Assembly (NCBI GenBank): GCA_023512835.1
Contig: CM042085.1
Span: forward strand, 44,006,189 to 44,070,188
Length of the DNA stretch: 64,000 bases
DNA from: Taxillus chinensis
Taxonomy: Eukaryota; Streptophyta; Magnoliopsida; Santalales; Loranthaceae
Direction of reading: 5' to 3'
Below the pieces are notes generated by a model. The model saw nothing but the letters and a program-made list of their open reading frames with translations. It did no database searches and was not told the origin of the DNA. Below, piece by piece: positions 1 through 9,589 of this stretch. The first letter of the stretch is position 1. Each line of letters begins with the position of its first letter. A program made the position numbers and the translations under genes.

Positions 1-421
1 CCTCCTCCCGGGGTAGGAGAAAGGAAAACACATGCTCGATCCGCCTTAGCCGTGCTCGGTAACACCGGGTCCTCCTCCCCTTTAAATCGTGGAGGTTGTT
101 CCTTTCGAACAAGTGTCACCACGTCATCCTCTCGCACGAATCGGCATACCACGCGGAGAACCCTCATGCTCCCGGGGAAGCTCCCCACCGGTGGTGGCAG
201 TGGGGGTGGCACCACCTGCGTGCCGCCATCTCACGGCGCACCTCCTCCCGAACTTCTTGCCGGATACCTTCTGCAACTCTTGGACTTCCAGCCGGATGCC
301 TTCTCGCAGTGCACTAGCAACAAGCATGTACTCCAAACGGATTGCCCCGCACTGGGCCCTCATGGGCAGATGACTCATCAGCCATTGCCCCGGATGGACG
401 CGTCACTCTCCTCGGTGGCAT
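1..421 (-). pseudogene. gag: E1 gag, N-terminal part (truncated by window edge)
   Basis: The minus-strand start codon at 421-419 opens with Met-Pro-Pro-Arg-Arg-Val-Thr-Arg, the same gag start seen in E2 and E6. The next ~100 codons are the charged, Ala/Arg/Glu-rich region found upstream of the retrotransposon gag domain in this family, and the sequence nearest the left edge matches the segment encoding the RRIEHVFSF stretch in E2. Gag forms the cytoplasmic capsid-like particle that packages element RNA. As read, the frame shifts several times, partly at CAG/CTG sites, so no intact product can be claimed. Confidence 0.7.
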
Positions 422-891
422 TCTTACTACAAGAAGTAAGAAGCACAAACGTCAGAACGCGTTCGTCAATTATCGGGCTTCACTACCTCTACCCCACTAT
501 CAAGTAAAATAGTACATGGCATCACACATACACGTTGCACCAATCAACATAGCACACAGTTCAAATAAACAGGGACCTTTCCTTGTGGTCATGCTCATGG
601 TACTTCAAGTAAAATCAGAGTTGCACAGTTCACACCTTATCACATTAGTCACATTTTTAATTACAATTTTAACAGGTATCCACACCATCACATACAACAA
701 CCAACGCAACTAGTGCCCTAATGCCAATGCATGCAAATGCTACCTCCGGTCTGGACTACCCCAAGTATACCTTAGAGGCTCCAAGAGGACCGTGTTGATC
801 AGGCACGTCCCTCCAGGTTCCTCCAAAGGACGCAAGATAACCAGATCCGCCCACTACCCTAGGCCAACTAGACCATGCTCTGATACCATAT
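422..891 (-). other. E1 leader between 5' LTR and gag, with primer-binding site
   Basis: This is the untranslated leader of E1. The minus strand carries TGGTATCAGAGC at 888-877, the classic site complementary to the 3' end of initiator-Met tRNA, three bases inside the LTR end. No open frame of note is present. This is one of only two chromovirus primer sites in the window whose CAGAG core is read intact; the plus-strand ones read CGAG. Confidence 0.75.
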
Positions 892-1935
892 TGTCACGCC
901 CGGATTTCCAACCCGAGGAGACCGGAACGTGACCCTCCCTTTTACCCAAGTTGGATAAAGGGGTTAGGATACAACATACACTTCACACTTTATATTCGGA
1001 GGCCAATCTTATATTTATTGAGTCCAAACATAACAAATGTGTCCAAAACATGCTTTTATTACATTAAACTCCACATTACAATATCTCCCCTGTGGGGTTA
1101 CAAAGCTTACACGAAAACAGCATAACTCAAATAACAATAAACAAGCCACAAGCAGGACTTCCACCTTGGTGTTCCCACCTAACGCCTATAGGTTCCTGTA
1201 AAGAAAACAACAAGGTGGGAGGGGTGAGCAACCACACTCGATAGGGGATCATGTCTCCCCACCCAATCCCATGCTCCTAATATCTACATGCCATGTGTAC
1301 AAGTGTTGTGTCGTGATACAACTATTTCACCAGATATAATAATGGGCCATAGCGAAGCAAACACAATCATACACAAGTGGTACATAAACATTCCCGGGCT
1401 TCCACAGCACCGGGTTCCAAGAACGATCCCAGGCTTCCACAACCACCGGGTTCCAAGAACAATTGCAACATAACCACTCAGGCTTAAAACCAAACACCTA
1501 GTAGGTACACATTCACAAATGCACAAACCCAGCCACTCAGGCATAAAAACAAACACTTGGCATACACACCTTTACCAACCCATAATTCTAGCCTTACTGG
1601 CATATTATCAAACACATACTGGGCATATTCATACAGACATATTCACACAGGCATTTTATTGAACACTTAACATGCACTGCCCACCCCACATCATGATCAC
1701 ACCAAAAATGCCATTGAAGGCCAACATTCATATAGGAGATCACACCTATATGAATTTACATATATATCTAATAGCATTAACAATAGAAACCTTACAAAAC
1801 ATCCACACAGGCCTAACCCCGAACCGACCAGGAAAGACACCCCTACCTTGGAAACGTCCTCCTGCTCTTGCTCCCACGCTAGACGCCGTCCTCCACACGC
1901 AAGACGCTCCGGCAAAGAAGCTAGCGCTTCTCCCT

Positions 1936-1973
<38 letters not shown>

Positions 1974-2520
1974 GGCCGGTGGAACAACAAACCGTAAAAC
2001 CTAAAACAGAGGGCTTCTCCTCCTTATATAGACAACACAACCTCAAAACGACGTAGTTTTGATTAAGTGAATCCAAGCATCAAAATGACGTAGTTTTGAT
2101 GGAACAAGCTATGACCTTCCCACATCCATACACACCAAAATATCCATAATTCCAACATGGTCCTTTGGGAAAAGATGTTTAAAATCACAAAACCAAGGTA
2201 ACCATGCAAAAATAAGTCTCGCACGCCAATTTGAACGCCAATTCCCCAATTGGCGTGCAGCTCCAAATGCACTCAAACTTTACCCCAAGCCTCCTTGCAC
2301 CATGTAAAAGACATCCATGCAATAAAAACCTTGCACGCCAAATTGGTCCAATTTGCGTGCACGTCTGTTTGGCCCGAAACTTCTGTGGTAGATAGAAGAC
2401 ATCGTTCTAAGAATCTTTTGATCTGCACGCCAATTCATCTAAGCCCATCTACTAGGTCAAAATCTAGAAAGTTCCCATTTAGAAGGCAAGACTAACTAAC
2501 TCAAAACACGGTTCCTTACA
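892..2520 (-). repeat. E1 5' LTR
   Basis: About 1.63 kb, read on the minus strand from TGTAAGGAACC at 2520 to GGGCGTGACA at 892. U3 (2520 to about 2030) has degenerate versions of the family's G-box pairs (many now GCACGCCAATT), two copies of the ATCAAAAC/GTTTTGAT palindrome near 2045-2100, and a TATA-like TATATAAG near 2025 on the minus strand. A CT run (1943-1970) lies in R. Repeated CCGGGTTCCAAG/CCCGGGCTTCCAC blocks near 1393-1460 match the tandem repeat of the E2 LTR, so E1 is closer to E2 than to E5/E6. Confidence 0.8.
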
Positions 2521-2681
2521 TCCAAGGTGTTTTAGCTGAAGTGTGTGGGAAGGAAACTCCCTAAAACCCAACAATTTCCACTCACAAGGCATTTGTGGTT
2601 AGCTGCGTACATACCACAAACACGGGTCATTACAGAAGTCATGTACCCACTCTGGGTTCCCTGGAATTCGGGGGCGTGACA
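2521..2681 (+). repeat. E4 5' LTR, 3' end only
   Basis: The stretch ends GGGGCGTGACA directly before a Met-tRNA primer site, the standard 3' end of this LTR family. Its upstream part is displaced by E1 and lies off the window. Little similarity to the other LTRs is visible beyond the terminal bases. Confidence 0.6.
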
Positions 2682-3179
2682 AGTTGGTATCGAGCATGGT
2701 TTAGTGGACCTAGGTTAGTGAGGGGTGGTTAATTGATTCCATGTGACTTGGAAAACTGTAGGGAGGGCACCTGATCAACGCAATCCTTACATGTATTCTA
2801 GGTTATTTTGGTGTTAGTTAGATCATCCTAGGAGCATACATGAGGATGGGGTGCATTGCTAGTGGTATGATTGTGTGCATATAGGGCACTAGATTGTCTT
2901 TGTGTGTGATATGATTACATTTGGTGCCAGGATGGCATGTGGCCGTGAGAGCTAGGACTTGATTGTGGTGTACCCTGAGGGGTGACACGATGCTATATGC
3001 ATGGTTGTGGACCTACGGGTCGTGTGGTGTACCCTGATGGGGGGACAGGATGCTATATGCATGGTATGGACCTACGGGTCGTGTGGTGAGAACCTACAAG
3101 TCGGTTGTGCCTTTGATGGCTGTTTGTGCTAGTAGTGCTAGTATTGATCGTCTGATTGTTTGTTATTGTGGTCAGTGTG
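2682..3179 (+). other. E4 leader with primer-binding site
   Basis: TGGTATCGAGC at 2685-2695 corresponds to the initiator-Met-tRNA primer site TGGTATCAGAGC with CAGAG read as CGAG. The leader has two tandem-like blocks containing GGACCTACGGGTCGTGTGGT (near 3008 and 3068). No coding region is evident before the gag start at 3180. Confidence 0.65.
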
Positions 3180-6100
3180 ATGGCACCACCGAGGAGGGTT
3201 GTCCGAGGCCAAGGCCCGGCAGAGGAGCCCACGATAGAGTCGGGGCACCAGGGGCAGCAGAGCCCGCAACAGAGATCGTCAACTCCCGTTGTGGGACCCG
3301 ATTTGGCTCAGGTGTTGATTCGATTCACGGGAGGCCATGCAGGGTATGCAGGCTCGATGATGATATGGCTAGAGAGGTGGATGAGTCGAAGAGGCAACAA
3401 CAGCCTCAACAGCCACCACGGCCTCGGCGAGTAGGAGGTGAGGGTGGTGCAGGATGTGCACCAGGCAGGAGGTTGTGATAGAGCCGACACGACGAGGGAG
3501 TGGACTGGGCGCACGGTTTTTGAAACATGCACCCAGGACTTTTAAGGATGGTTCGTGGCCGAGGTAGCCGAGGACTAGATTAGGTGGATAGAGGACATCT
3601 TTGAGATGATTGGGGTGCCAGGATGAGGAGCGGGTGCGAGTGGCAACGCACTATTTGTTGGGTATCCCACGTAGGTGGTGGGAGTCCACTAGAGCTGTCC
3701 ATTGCGATCGGATGAGTTGGAGAGAGTTTGTTGAGCGTTTCTTGGGGGAGTATTTTCCCGGCTCGATACAAGATGCCCGACGGAGAGAGTATTATGAGCT
3801 TCGGCGAGGTGGCCAGATGGTGGGTGAGTATGTGCACGCCTTCACGGATTTAGGGCGCTTTGCTCTTGAGGCTTGGGAAAAGGAAGCTCATAAGATGCGG
3901 GATTTTATTCAGGGCTTGACCACATTATCGGGAGTTGTGGTTTGACCGGGCATGTCTCGAGAGAATGCCCAAGGAAAAGATGACCTGTTTCCGATGCGAG
4001 AAAGTGGGCCATGGAGCTAGGGAATGTGTTACCCTTAGCTCAACCAGGCGGTGTAGGCCCTCGCCCGAGAGAACAGGGATAGAGGAGTGGGGCTCCATCT
4101 CGAGGTCGATCTTGTCGGCACGGAGCACGCAGATGCCTCAACGGGAGGCACAGGGTCATGTTGATCACTGGGGCAAGGCCCCAATGGGCCAGGCTAGTGG
4201 CAGTGGACCCCGAGGGAGGACTTTTGCCCTTACCAGCAGAGAGGCAGAGGTTCCAACAGTGGACGAGGCAGAGAGCAGACCTTCAATGGTGAGAGGTACC
4301 ATTATCATTTCCTATACTATTTGTTCGGTTTTGATTGATCCTGGTGCTACCCATTCTTTTATGGTTGGACTAGGAGACAGTTAGTCGGTCTCCGGTGGTT
4401 GCTTCACATTTGGGTGGACTTGTGATACTTGAGAGTATCCTGTCGCGCTTGTCGGGTAACACTTGGGGGTGTTAACTTTGTTGTGTAATTTGTATATCAT
4501 GGAGTTAGATGATTTTGATGTTATCCTAGGTATGGACTGGTTGGTCTCCATGGAGGCCAAGATTGATTGTTTTCGACGGCGTGTGATGTTCCTCACACCA
4601 GAGGGCACGCAGGGTGTCTTTGTGGGTGAGTGGATTGAGGAGGCATGCAGGTTGGGACCTTTGAGGCATGGGTGGGGTGATGTAACCCACCAGTTAGCCA
4701 ACTTGACGTTGGTTGACAGGAGGAGAGAGGGGAAGGCTGTTTTGCCACCCATTGTAGATCAGTTCCCGGATGTGTTTCCCGAGGACTTGGTCAGTTTGCC
4801 ACCCGTGAGGGAGGTAGAGTTTTCGATCGAGTTGTTGCTAGGGACAACACCGATCAAGTTAGCGGCCTACAGGATGGCACCGATAGAGCTTAGAGAGCTC
4901 AAGAGATAGAAAGATGACCTATTGGCACGAGGCTTTATCAGGCGGAGTAGCTCACCGTGGGGCGCTCCAGTGTTGTTTGCCAAGAAAGCGGATGGTTGAC
5001 TTCGGCTGTGTATAGACTACCGGAAGCTGAACCAGGTGACTGTGAAGAATAGGTACCCATTACCGAGGATCGATGATCTGTTCGATCAGTTTCGAGGTGC
5101 AAGATGGTTTTCCAAGATAGACTTGAGATCTGGATACCATCAGTTGAGGGTTAGGGAGGCAGATATCCCTAAGACCGCATTCAGTTGTCGCTATGGGCAT
5201 TATGAGTGGTTTGTGATGCCATTTGGGCTCACGAATGCTCTAGCAGTGTTTATGGGATTGATGAACCATGTGTTTGCTCCATATTTAGATATGTTCATTG
5301 TGGTGTTCATCGACGATATTTTGGTCTACCTCGGCACCAAGAGGGAGCATGAGGAGCATTTGCGAGTTGTGTTGCAGACCTTGCGAGAGCACCGGTTGTA
5401 TGCGAAGTTCACGAAATGTGACTTCGGTTGCAATAGGTGTACTTCTTGGGGCATGTGGTATCTTCGGAGGGTATCACAGTGGATCTTGAGAAGATTAAGG
5501 CAGTCATGTTGTGGAAGAGGCCTACAAATGTGTTTGAGATTCGTAGCTTCCTTGGTTTGGCAGGCTACTATCGGAGGTTCGTGGAGGATTTTTCCAGGTT
5601 GGCAGCTCCTATGACGAACCTGACCAGGAAGGGAGTTCCTTTTGTTTGGTCTGATGCGTGTGAGAGTGCTTTCATGGAGTTGAAGGCACGATTCGCCTTA
5701 GCACCTATCTTGAATCTCCCACAGGAGGGTGTGCCTTTTGAGGTGTATTGCGATGCCTCTAGGGTGGGGCTTGGTTGTGTGCTGATGCAGACTCGGCAGG
5801 TGATTGCTTATGGGTCTAGGCAGTTGAGACCACATGAGCAGAACTATCCCACGCATGATTTGGAGTTGGCTGCAGTGATCTTTGCACTTAAGAGCTGGCA
5901 GCATTATCTCCTTGGGGAGAAGTTTGTGGTATATACGGACCACAAGAGCTTGCAGTATATCTTCTCTCAGCGAGACCTGAACCTTAGGCAGAGACGGTGG
6001 GTGGAGTACCTGCAGCAGTTTCAGTTTGATATGATGTATACCCCTGGGAAGGGTAATGTGGTGGCAGATGCGCGGAGTAGGAAGAGTAGGGCCATGGTTG

Positions 6101-6562
6101 CCCATTGTGCCATTAAGGAATGGGAAATGATGGGACAGTTGCCAACGATGAGGTTGCGAGATGGTGACCGGTGAGGGGCGGGGGACCCTCGGTGTTGTTA
6201 TAGCGATCCCAGAGATGCGATAGGATCATAAAAGATCAGTGAGGGACGTTGATTGTGAGGTCATCAGGACAGGATTCGATCGGGCGGTTATCTTCCGATT
6301 GGTCGAGGATGTGGAGCATATATTGAGGTATAGGGGTCGCCTGATAGTTCCCACTTTTCTTCGGAGGAGGATCTTCGGGAATTTCACCAGTCGAGGTTAG
6401 CTATACATCCTGGTGGGACCAAGATGTACCATGCCGTGAGAAGGCAGTTTTGGTGGCCAAGCCTGAAGACGGCCGTTGTTGATTTTGTAAAGAGGTGTTT
6501 GACCTATCAGTAGGTCAAGGCAGAGCACCTGAGATCAGCTGGTGAGTTGCAGTCATTGCCAG
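3180..6562 (+). pseudogene. gag-pol: E4 gag-pol, truncated and decayed
   Basis: The start at 3180 opens with a Met-Ala-Pro-Pro-Arg-Arg gag N terminus. Gag domain pieces lie at 3610-3940 (with the YYELRRGGQMVGEYVHAF stretch). A CCHC zinc knuckle (C-F-R-C, then H, then C) is at about 3986-4030. The aspartic protease near 4330 reads Asp-Pro-Gly-Ala instead of Asp-Ser/Thr-Gly-Ala. Reverse transcriptase runs from about 4740 to 5500 with the FIDDILVY catalytic motif near 5308-5331. RNase H is at 5720-6080 and the integrase zinc region at 6370-6530. The integrase core and chromodomain are missing because E5 begins at 6563. Stops (for example near 4907 and 4998) and frameshifts break the frame. Non-functional as read. 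Confidence 0.8.
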
Positions 6563-7128
6563 TGTAAGGACCCGTACCTTGAGTTAGTCACAGTTTTGCC
6601 TTCTGAGTAGAGTTTTTTCTAGATTTTGACCTAGTGAATGGGCTCAAATGAATTCACGTGCAAAAGGAAAGATGCTTAGAATGATGTCCTCTATCTACCA
6701 CAGAAGTTTCAGGCCAAACGGACGTGTATGTGAGGTGCACGTGAAATGGGTCCATTTCACGTGCAAGTGTGGTTGTCTTCTACATGATGCAAGGAGGCCA
6801 GGGGTGAAGTTTGCGCATTTGGAGTGCATTTGGAGTTGCACGTGAATTGGAGAATTCACATTCAAATTGGCGTGCGACCATATTTTTACATGGTTCCCTT
6901 GGTTTTGACATTCTAATGATCTTCCTCCAAAGGACCATGTAGAAATTCTGAGTATTTTGGCCTATATGGGTGCGGAAAGGTGCTAACTTGTGTGATCAAA
7001 ACTACGTCATTTTGATCCTGGGATTTACTTAATCAAAACTACGCCGTTTTGATGTGGGTAGTGTCTATATAATTAGGGCTTGAGTTTGAGTTTAGGGTTC
7101 TTGTGTTCTTCTTTGCTTTGCACTGCCG

Positions 7129-7170
<42 letters not shown>

Positions 7171-7289
7171 CTCCTGGCGGTTGCCGTGGTGGTTCGCGTC
7201 GTTGGAAGGTGTCTAGCGTAGAGGTTAGGACAAAAGTCCGAGGTAGGGATTCATGTTCTTCCTAACTCTCCTCTGTTCTAGGATATTCG

Positions 7290-7323
<34 letters not shown>

Positions 7324-7885
7324 AATCCATATAGGTGTGATCTCCTATATGGATGTTGGCCTTCATGGCATGTTCTGTTGATTCGATGTTGAATTTGGCC
7401 TGAGGATTTTCGGGTTTGTTTATGCCCACCATGTGTTTGATGAAATGTCCGTAAGGCCTGCACACTATGTATTTGATAAAATGCCTGTGAGGCCCGCATG
7501 CCATGTATTCAATATAATGCCTGTGAGACCTTGTATATGGGTGTCGATGATATACCTGTGTGACTGGTGTGTCTTGTGTTTAATTTGTATTTGATAAAAA
7601 GCCTGTGAGGCTGATGCGTGTGGCTTGTATCTGACCATGTTGGTCCCTCTGAAATAAAGTGTGAATGTTGTGCTGAGTTTACATATCGAGATGTAATGCT
7701 ATGCTCTTCTGTTGGTCTGTTTGAGACTAAGCTGAGATATGGGCCAGGCACAATAGCTGGACCCCTTTGAGATTTGGCCAGGACGTGGTCCTGAGTCTCG
7801 GTGTAGCACTCACGACGGTGGGCTAAGTCTACACCCATTCCTGAGGGTAGGTATGGCGCCCGAGGAGGTGGTTGACCATATCGAT
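6563..7885 (+). repeat. E5 5' LTR, upstream part (U3, R and part of U5)
   Basis: Starts TGTAAGGACCCGTACC inside the E4 integrase and is cut at 7885 by the Athila-type E3. It holds the full U3 module (6650-7070), TATATAAT at about 7066, a GA run at 7131-7168, an AT run at 7291-7320, and a ~36-bp tandem repeat (about 7420-7560) containing GCCTGTGAGGC and GTGTTTGATAAAATG. The LTR resumes after E3 at 21228, following the target-site duplication. Confidence 0.8.
6650..7075 (+). promoter_or_regulatory. E5 U3 promoter: paired inverted G-boxes, twin palindromes, TATA
   Basis: Single CACGTG near 6655; a perfect inverted pair (TGCACGTGAAATGG, 2-bp spacer, CCATTTCACGTGCA) at about 6739-6768; a second, partly mutated pair (GTTGCACGTGAATT / AATTCACATTCAA) near 6834-6866. 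Two palindromes with arms ATCAAAAC and GTTTTGAT (the first with an ATTTTGAT right arm) lie near 6994-7015 and 7031-7052. TATA is at about 7066. CACGTG is the classical plant G-box bound by bZIP and bHLH factors, so stress, light or hormone input is plausible but inferred. Confidence 0.65.
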
Positions 7886-9381
7886 CGATAACGTGCATTT
7901 TATGCCGTTATTCTAGTATTTATTTAGGATGTTAAGAGCATGATTAGAGCCTTATTGCTTCATATATCATATATATTTGCTCTAACCCCTAGGAAGATGC
8001 TAGTTGCAAATACATGCGCTTTTAAGTCGTTTTGGCAGGTTTTGGACTTCACTTTTGACATAGTAGATGGCCTCAAACAATTGGCGTGCAAGAACAAAAG
8101 TTGCTCGAATGATGTCCTCTACCTACCACGAAATGTCGAGCATTTGGAGCTGCACGTGAATTCACCCAATTCACGTGCAAGCCTATTTTTGCCTCTCGGG
8201 CCTCTACAGGATGCAAGGAAGCTTAGGGAGAAGTTTGAGCTGATTTGGAGGTGCACGTGAATTGGCCATATCACGTGCAAATTGGCGTGCGAGAGATATT
8301 TTTGGACCGATCCAATCGTTTTTCCATGCCGATCATTTGTTCCTGAAGGCCCAAGTCCAAATTGTGGATGGAAGATAGAGTTTTTAATGTTTCGAGTGTC
8401 ACTTATCAAAACTACGCCGTTTTGATAGATGGGCTAGGTTACACACCTCAAGGCCCATCCAAACTCTATAAATAAGAGCTCCATGCCCCTTGCTAGCAAT
8501 GCCTAACCCCCCTACACGTTTTAGAGAAGAGAGAGAGAGGCTCCACGTCTTGGAGGCTGTCCTTGACCTAGAGAGCACGGCCGTCGTAGCTGTCGCGGAT
8601 TTTGGAGCCTGGATTTGAAGCTTTGCTGTGCGCGTGATCAAGAAGAAGATGTTTAGCTTTTCTCGCTATGGTTTTGCTTGTAATCATGCGTGAGTAGTCT
8701 TTTAATCTAGGGGAGCAATGTAGCCCCCTTGTTGCTTTCTTGTGTTTATGAATATTGGGTTTGGATGATTGAGTTTTGCATGTTTTATGAATCTGTTCTT
8801 AATTCTATCTTTGGATGTACACCTTGATATTCTTAGCCCTAGTCCAGGGCGGATTGAGATTCATAACTTATTTGTAATTGGTGTGATCATTATCCTTTTG
8901 CAAGTATGATTTATTGGCTTTGCATGTTTGTGTGTTTAGATGACCATTACGCATACAACTCTTAAAAGGACCTCAATGACCATTTGTTGTCCTTGGCTTA
9001 TGTTTAGCATGTTTTCAATCAGACAACCCTAATACCATGAACCAGTAGAGATAACATAGGGAGGTGAAATTGTGACCCTAGATGCTTTTAATCCTAGAAT
9101 CTTAATCTTAAAATCAGTTTACTTTCTTTGTTTATTCAGAAAACCAAATAAAAATTAGATCTTTAGTTTAAAAAAGAAAACTTTTTGCCAAGACATTTTA
9201 TAGAACAAGAGTAATTGGGTGCTTTGATTTGAGAACTAGAAAGCTAGGTTAATCCCTGTGGGTTCGACCCCTTTCTTTGCTCGTTATTCTTTTAGTGCAA
9301 ACTTAGGGAATTTATTATTTTGAAGAGAGATTTAACGACATTTGCTAGCTCTTTTAGAGAGGCTAAAAATCTTGTCTGTCA
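7886..9381 (+). repeat. E3 5' LTR
   Basis: About 1,496 bp, ending TGTCTGTCA. The first base reads C (CGATAACGTG) where the 3' copy has TGATAACGTG, probably a base error in a C-T-G context. Compared by eye with the 3' LTR, nearly every difference is at a CAG, CTG or CCGG site (for example 8106, 8130, 8287, 8330, 8660, 8945, 9277). The true copies may be almost identical, so insertion may be recent. Confidence 0.9.
8076..8474 (+). promoter_or_regulatory. E3 U3 promoter module homologous to the chromovirus U3
   Basis: In order: ATTGGCGTGCAAG, the AATGATGTCCTCTA block (8109), an inverted G-box pair (TGCACGTGAATT, 5-bp spacer, AATTCACGTGCA) near 8151-8179, the GCAAGGAAGCTTAGG/GAAGTTTGAG block, a second G-box pair near 8251-8280 followed by AATTGGCGTGC, one ATCAAAAC/GTTTTGAT palindrome (8405-8426) and TATAAATA (8467-8474). 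The same elements in the same order occur in E2, E5 and E6. A short GA run (8524-8540) follows, as in those LTRs. Confidence 0.7.
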
Positions 9382-9589
9382 AATTGGCGCTATTGCCGGG
9401 GATTCAACGGTTAACTAGTTTTTAAAATCAACATTGAGTGAAATTGTTTGAATTCTGATCTTGGTGTTTATTTTGTCTTTTATTTTCTGTTATTTTGTGT
9501 TCTTTATTTGTTTATTTTGCGTTGTTCGGAGCTGCTGGGTGTGTTCTTGTTGTTTTACAGGAACATACATTAAGGATTCCTAGTTGTGC
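9382..9589 (+). other. E3 leader with Asp-tRNA-type primer-binding site
   Basis: TGGCGCTATTGCCGGGGA at 9385-9402 is the tRNA-Asp-type primer site typical of Athila/Tat elements (usual form TGGCGCCGTTGCCGGGGA; two mismatches here). A T-rich stretch follows up to the gag start at 9590. Confidence 0.8.

Larger units (their letters stand above)
1..2520 (-). mobile_element. E1: Ty3/gypsy chromovirus (Tekay-like), 5' part, runs off the left edge
   Basis: Reading the minus strand from 2520 downward gives a TG...CA bounded LTR (2520-892), an initiator-Met-tRNA primer site (888-877), a leader and the start of gag (421-1). The rest of the element lies beyond the left edge. Its LTR belongs to the same broad family as those of E2, E5 and E6 but is visibly more diverged. 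At 2520 the LTR abuts sequence that is the 3' end of another LTR (E4), so E1 most likely inserted into the E4 5' LTR. The matching target-site duplication would be off the window. Confidence 0.8.
2521..6562 (+). mobile_element. E4: old Ty3/gypsy chromovirus fragment
   Basis: Plus-strand element with the last 161 bp of its 5' LTR (2521-2681), a primer site (2685-2695), leader, gag and pol up to the integrase zinc domain. It stops at 6562, where the 5' LTR of E5 begins at TGTAAGG. Interrupted at both ends by younger elements (E1 left, E5 right). It has in-frame stops that are not at CAG/CTG sites and is the most diverged gag-pol in the window, fitting the oldest layer. Confidence 0.75.

Noticed and set aside
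516..713. Small open frames in leaders and LTRs (for example 516-713, 21692-21988, 22270-22662, 30346-30528) as genes
   Set aside because: They lie in LTRs or leaders, recur in repeat copies on either strand, and show no domain motifs.
877..888. tRNA gene fragment
   Set aside because: Only a 12-base match to an initiator-Met-tRNA 3' end is present, adjacent to an LTR; it is a primer-binding site.
3308..3532. Antisense open frames over gag-pol regions
   Set aside because: They mirror the codon structure of the sense gag-pol and have no recognisable motifs.
6558..6570. E4 integrase-to-LTR join as a microhomology deletion (shared TGTA)
   Set aside because: The LTR at 6563 shares diagnostic variants with 43719-44558, so it is better read as the 5' LTR of E5 inserted in the E4 integrase than as the E4 3' LTR.
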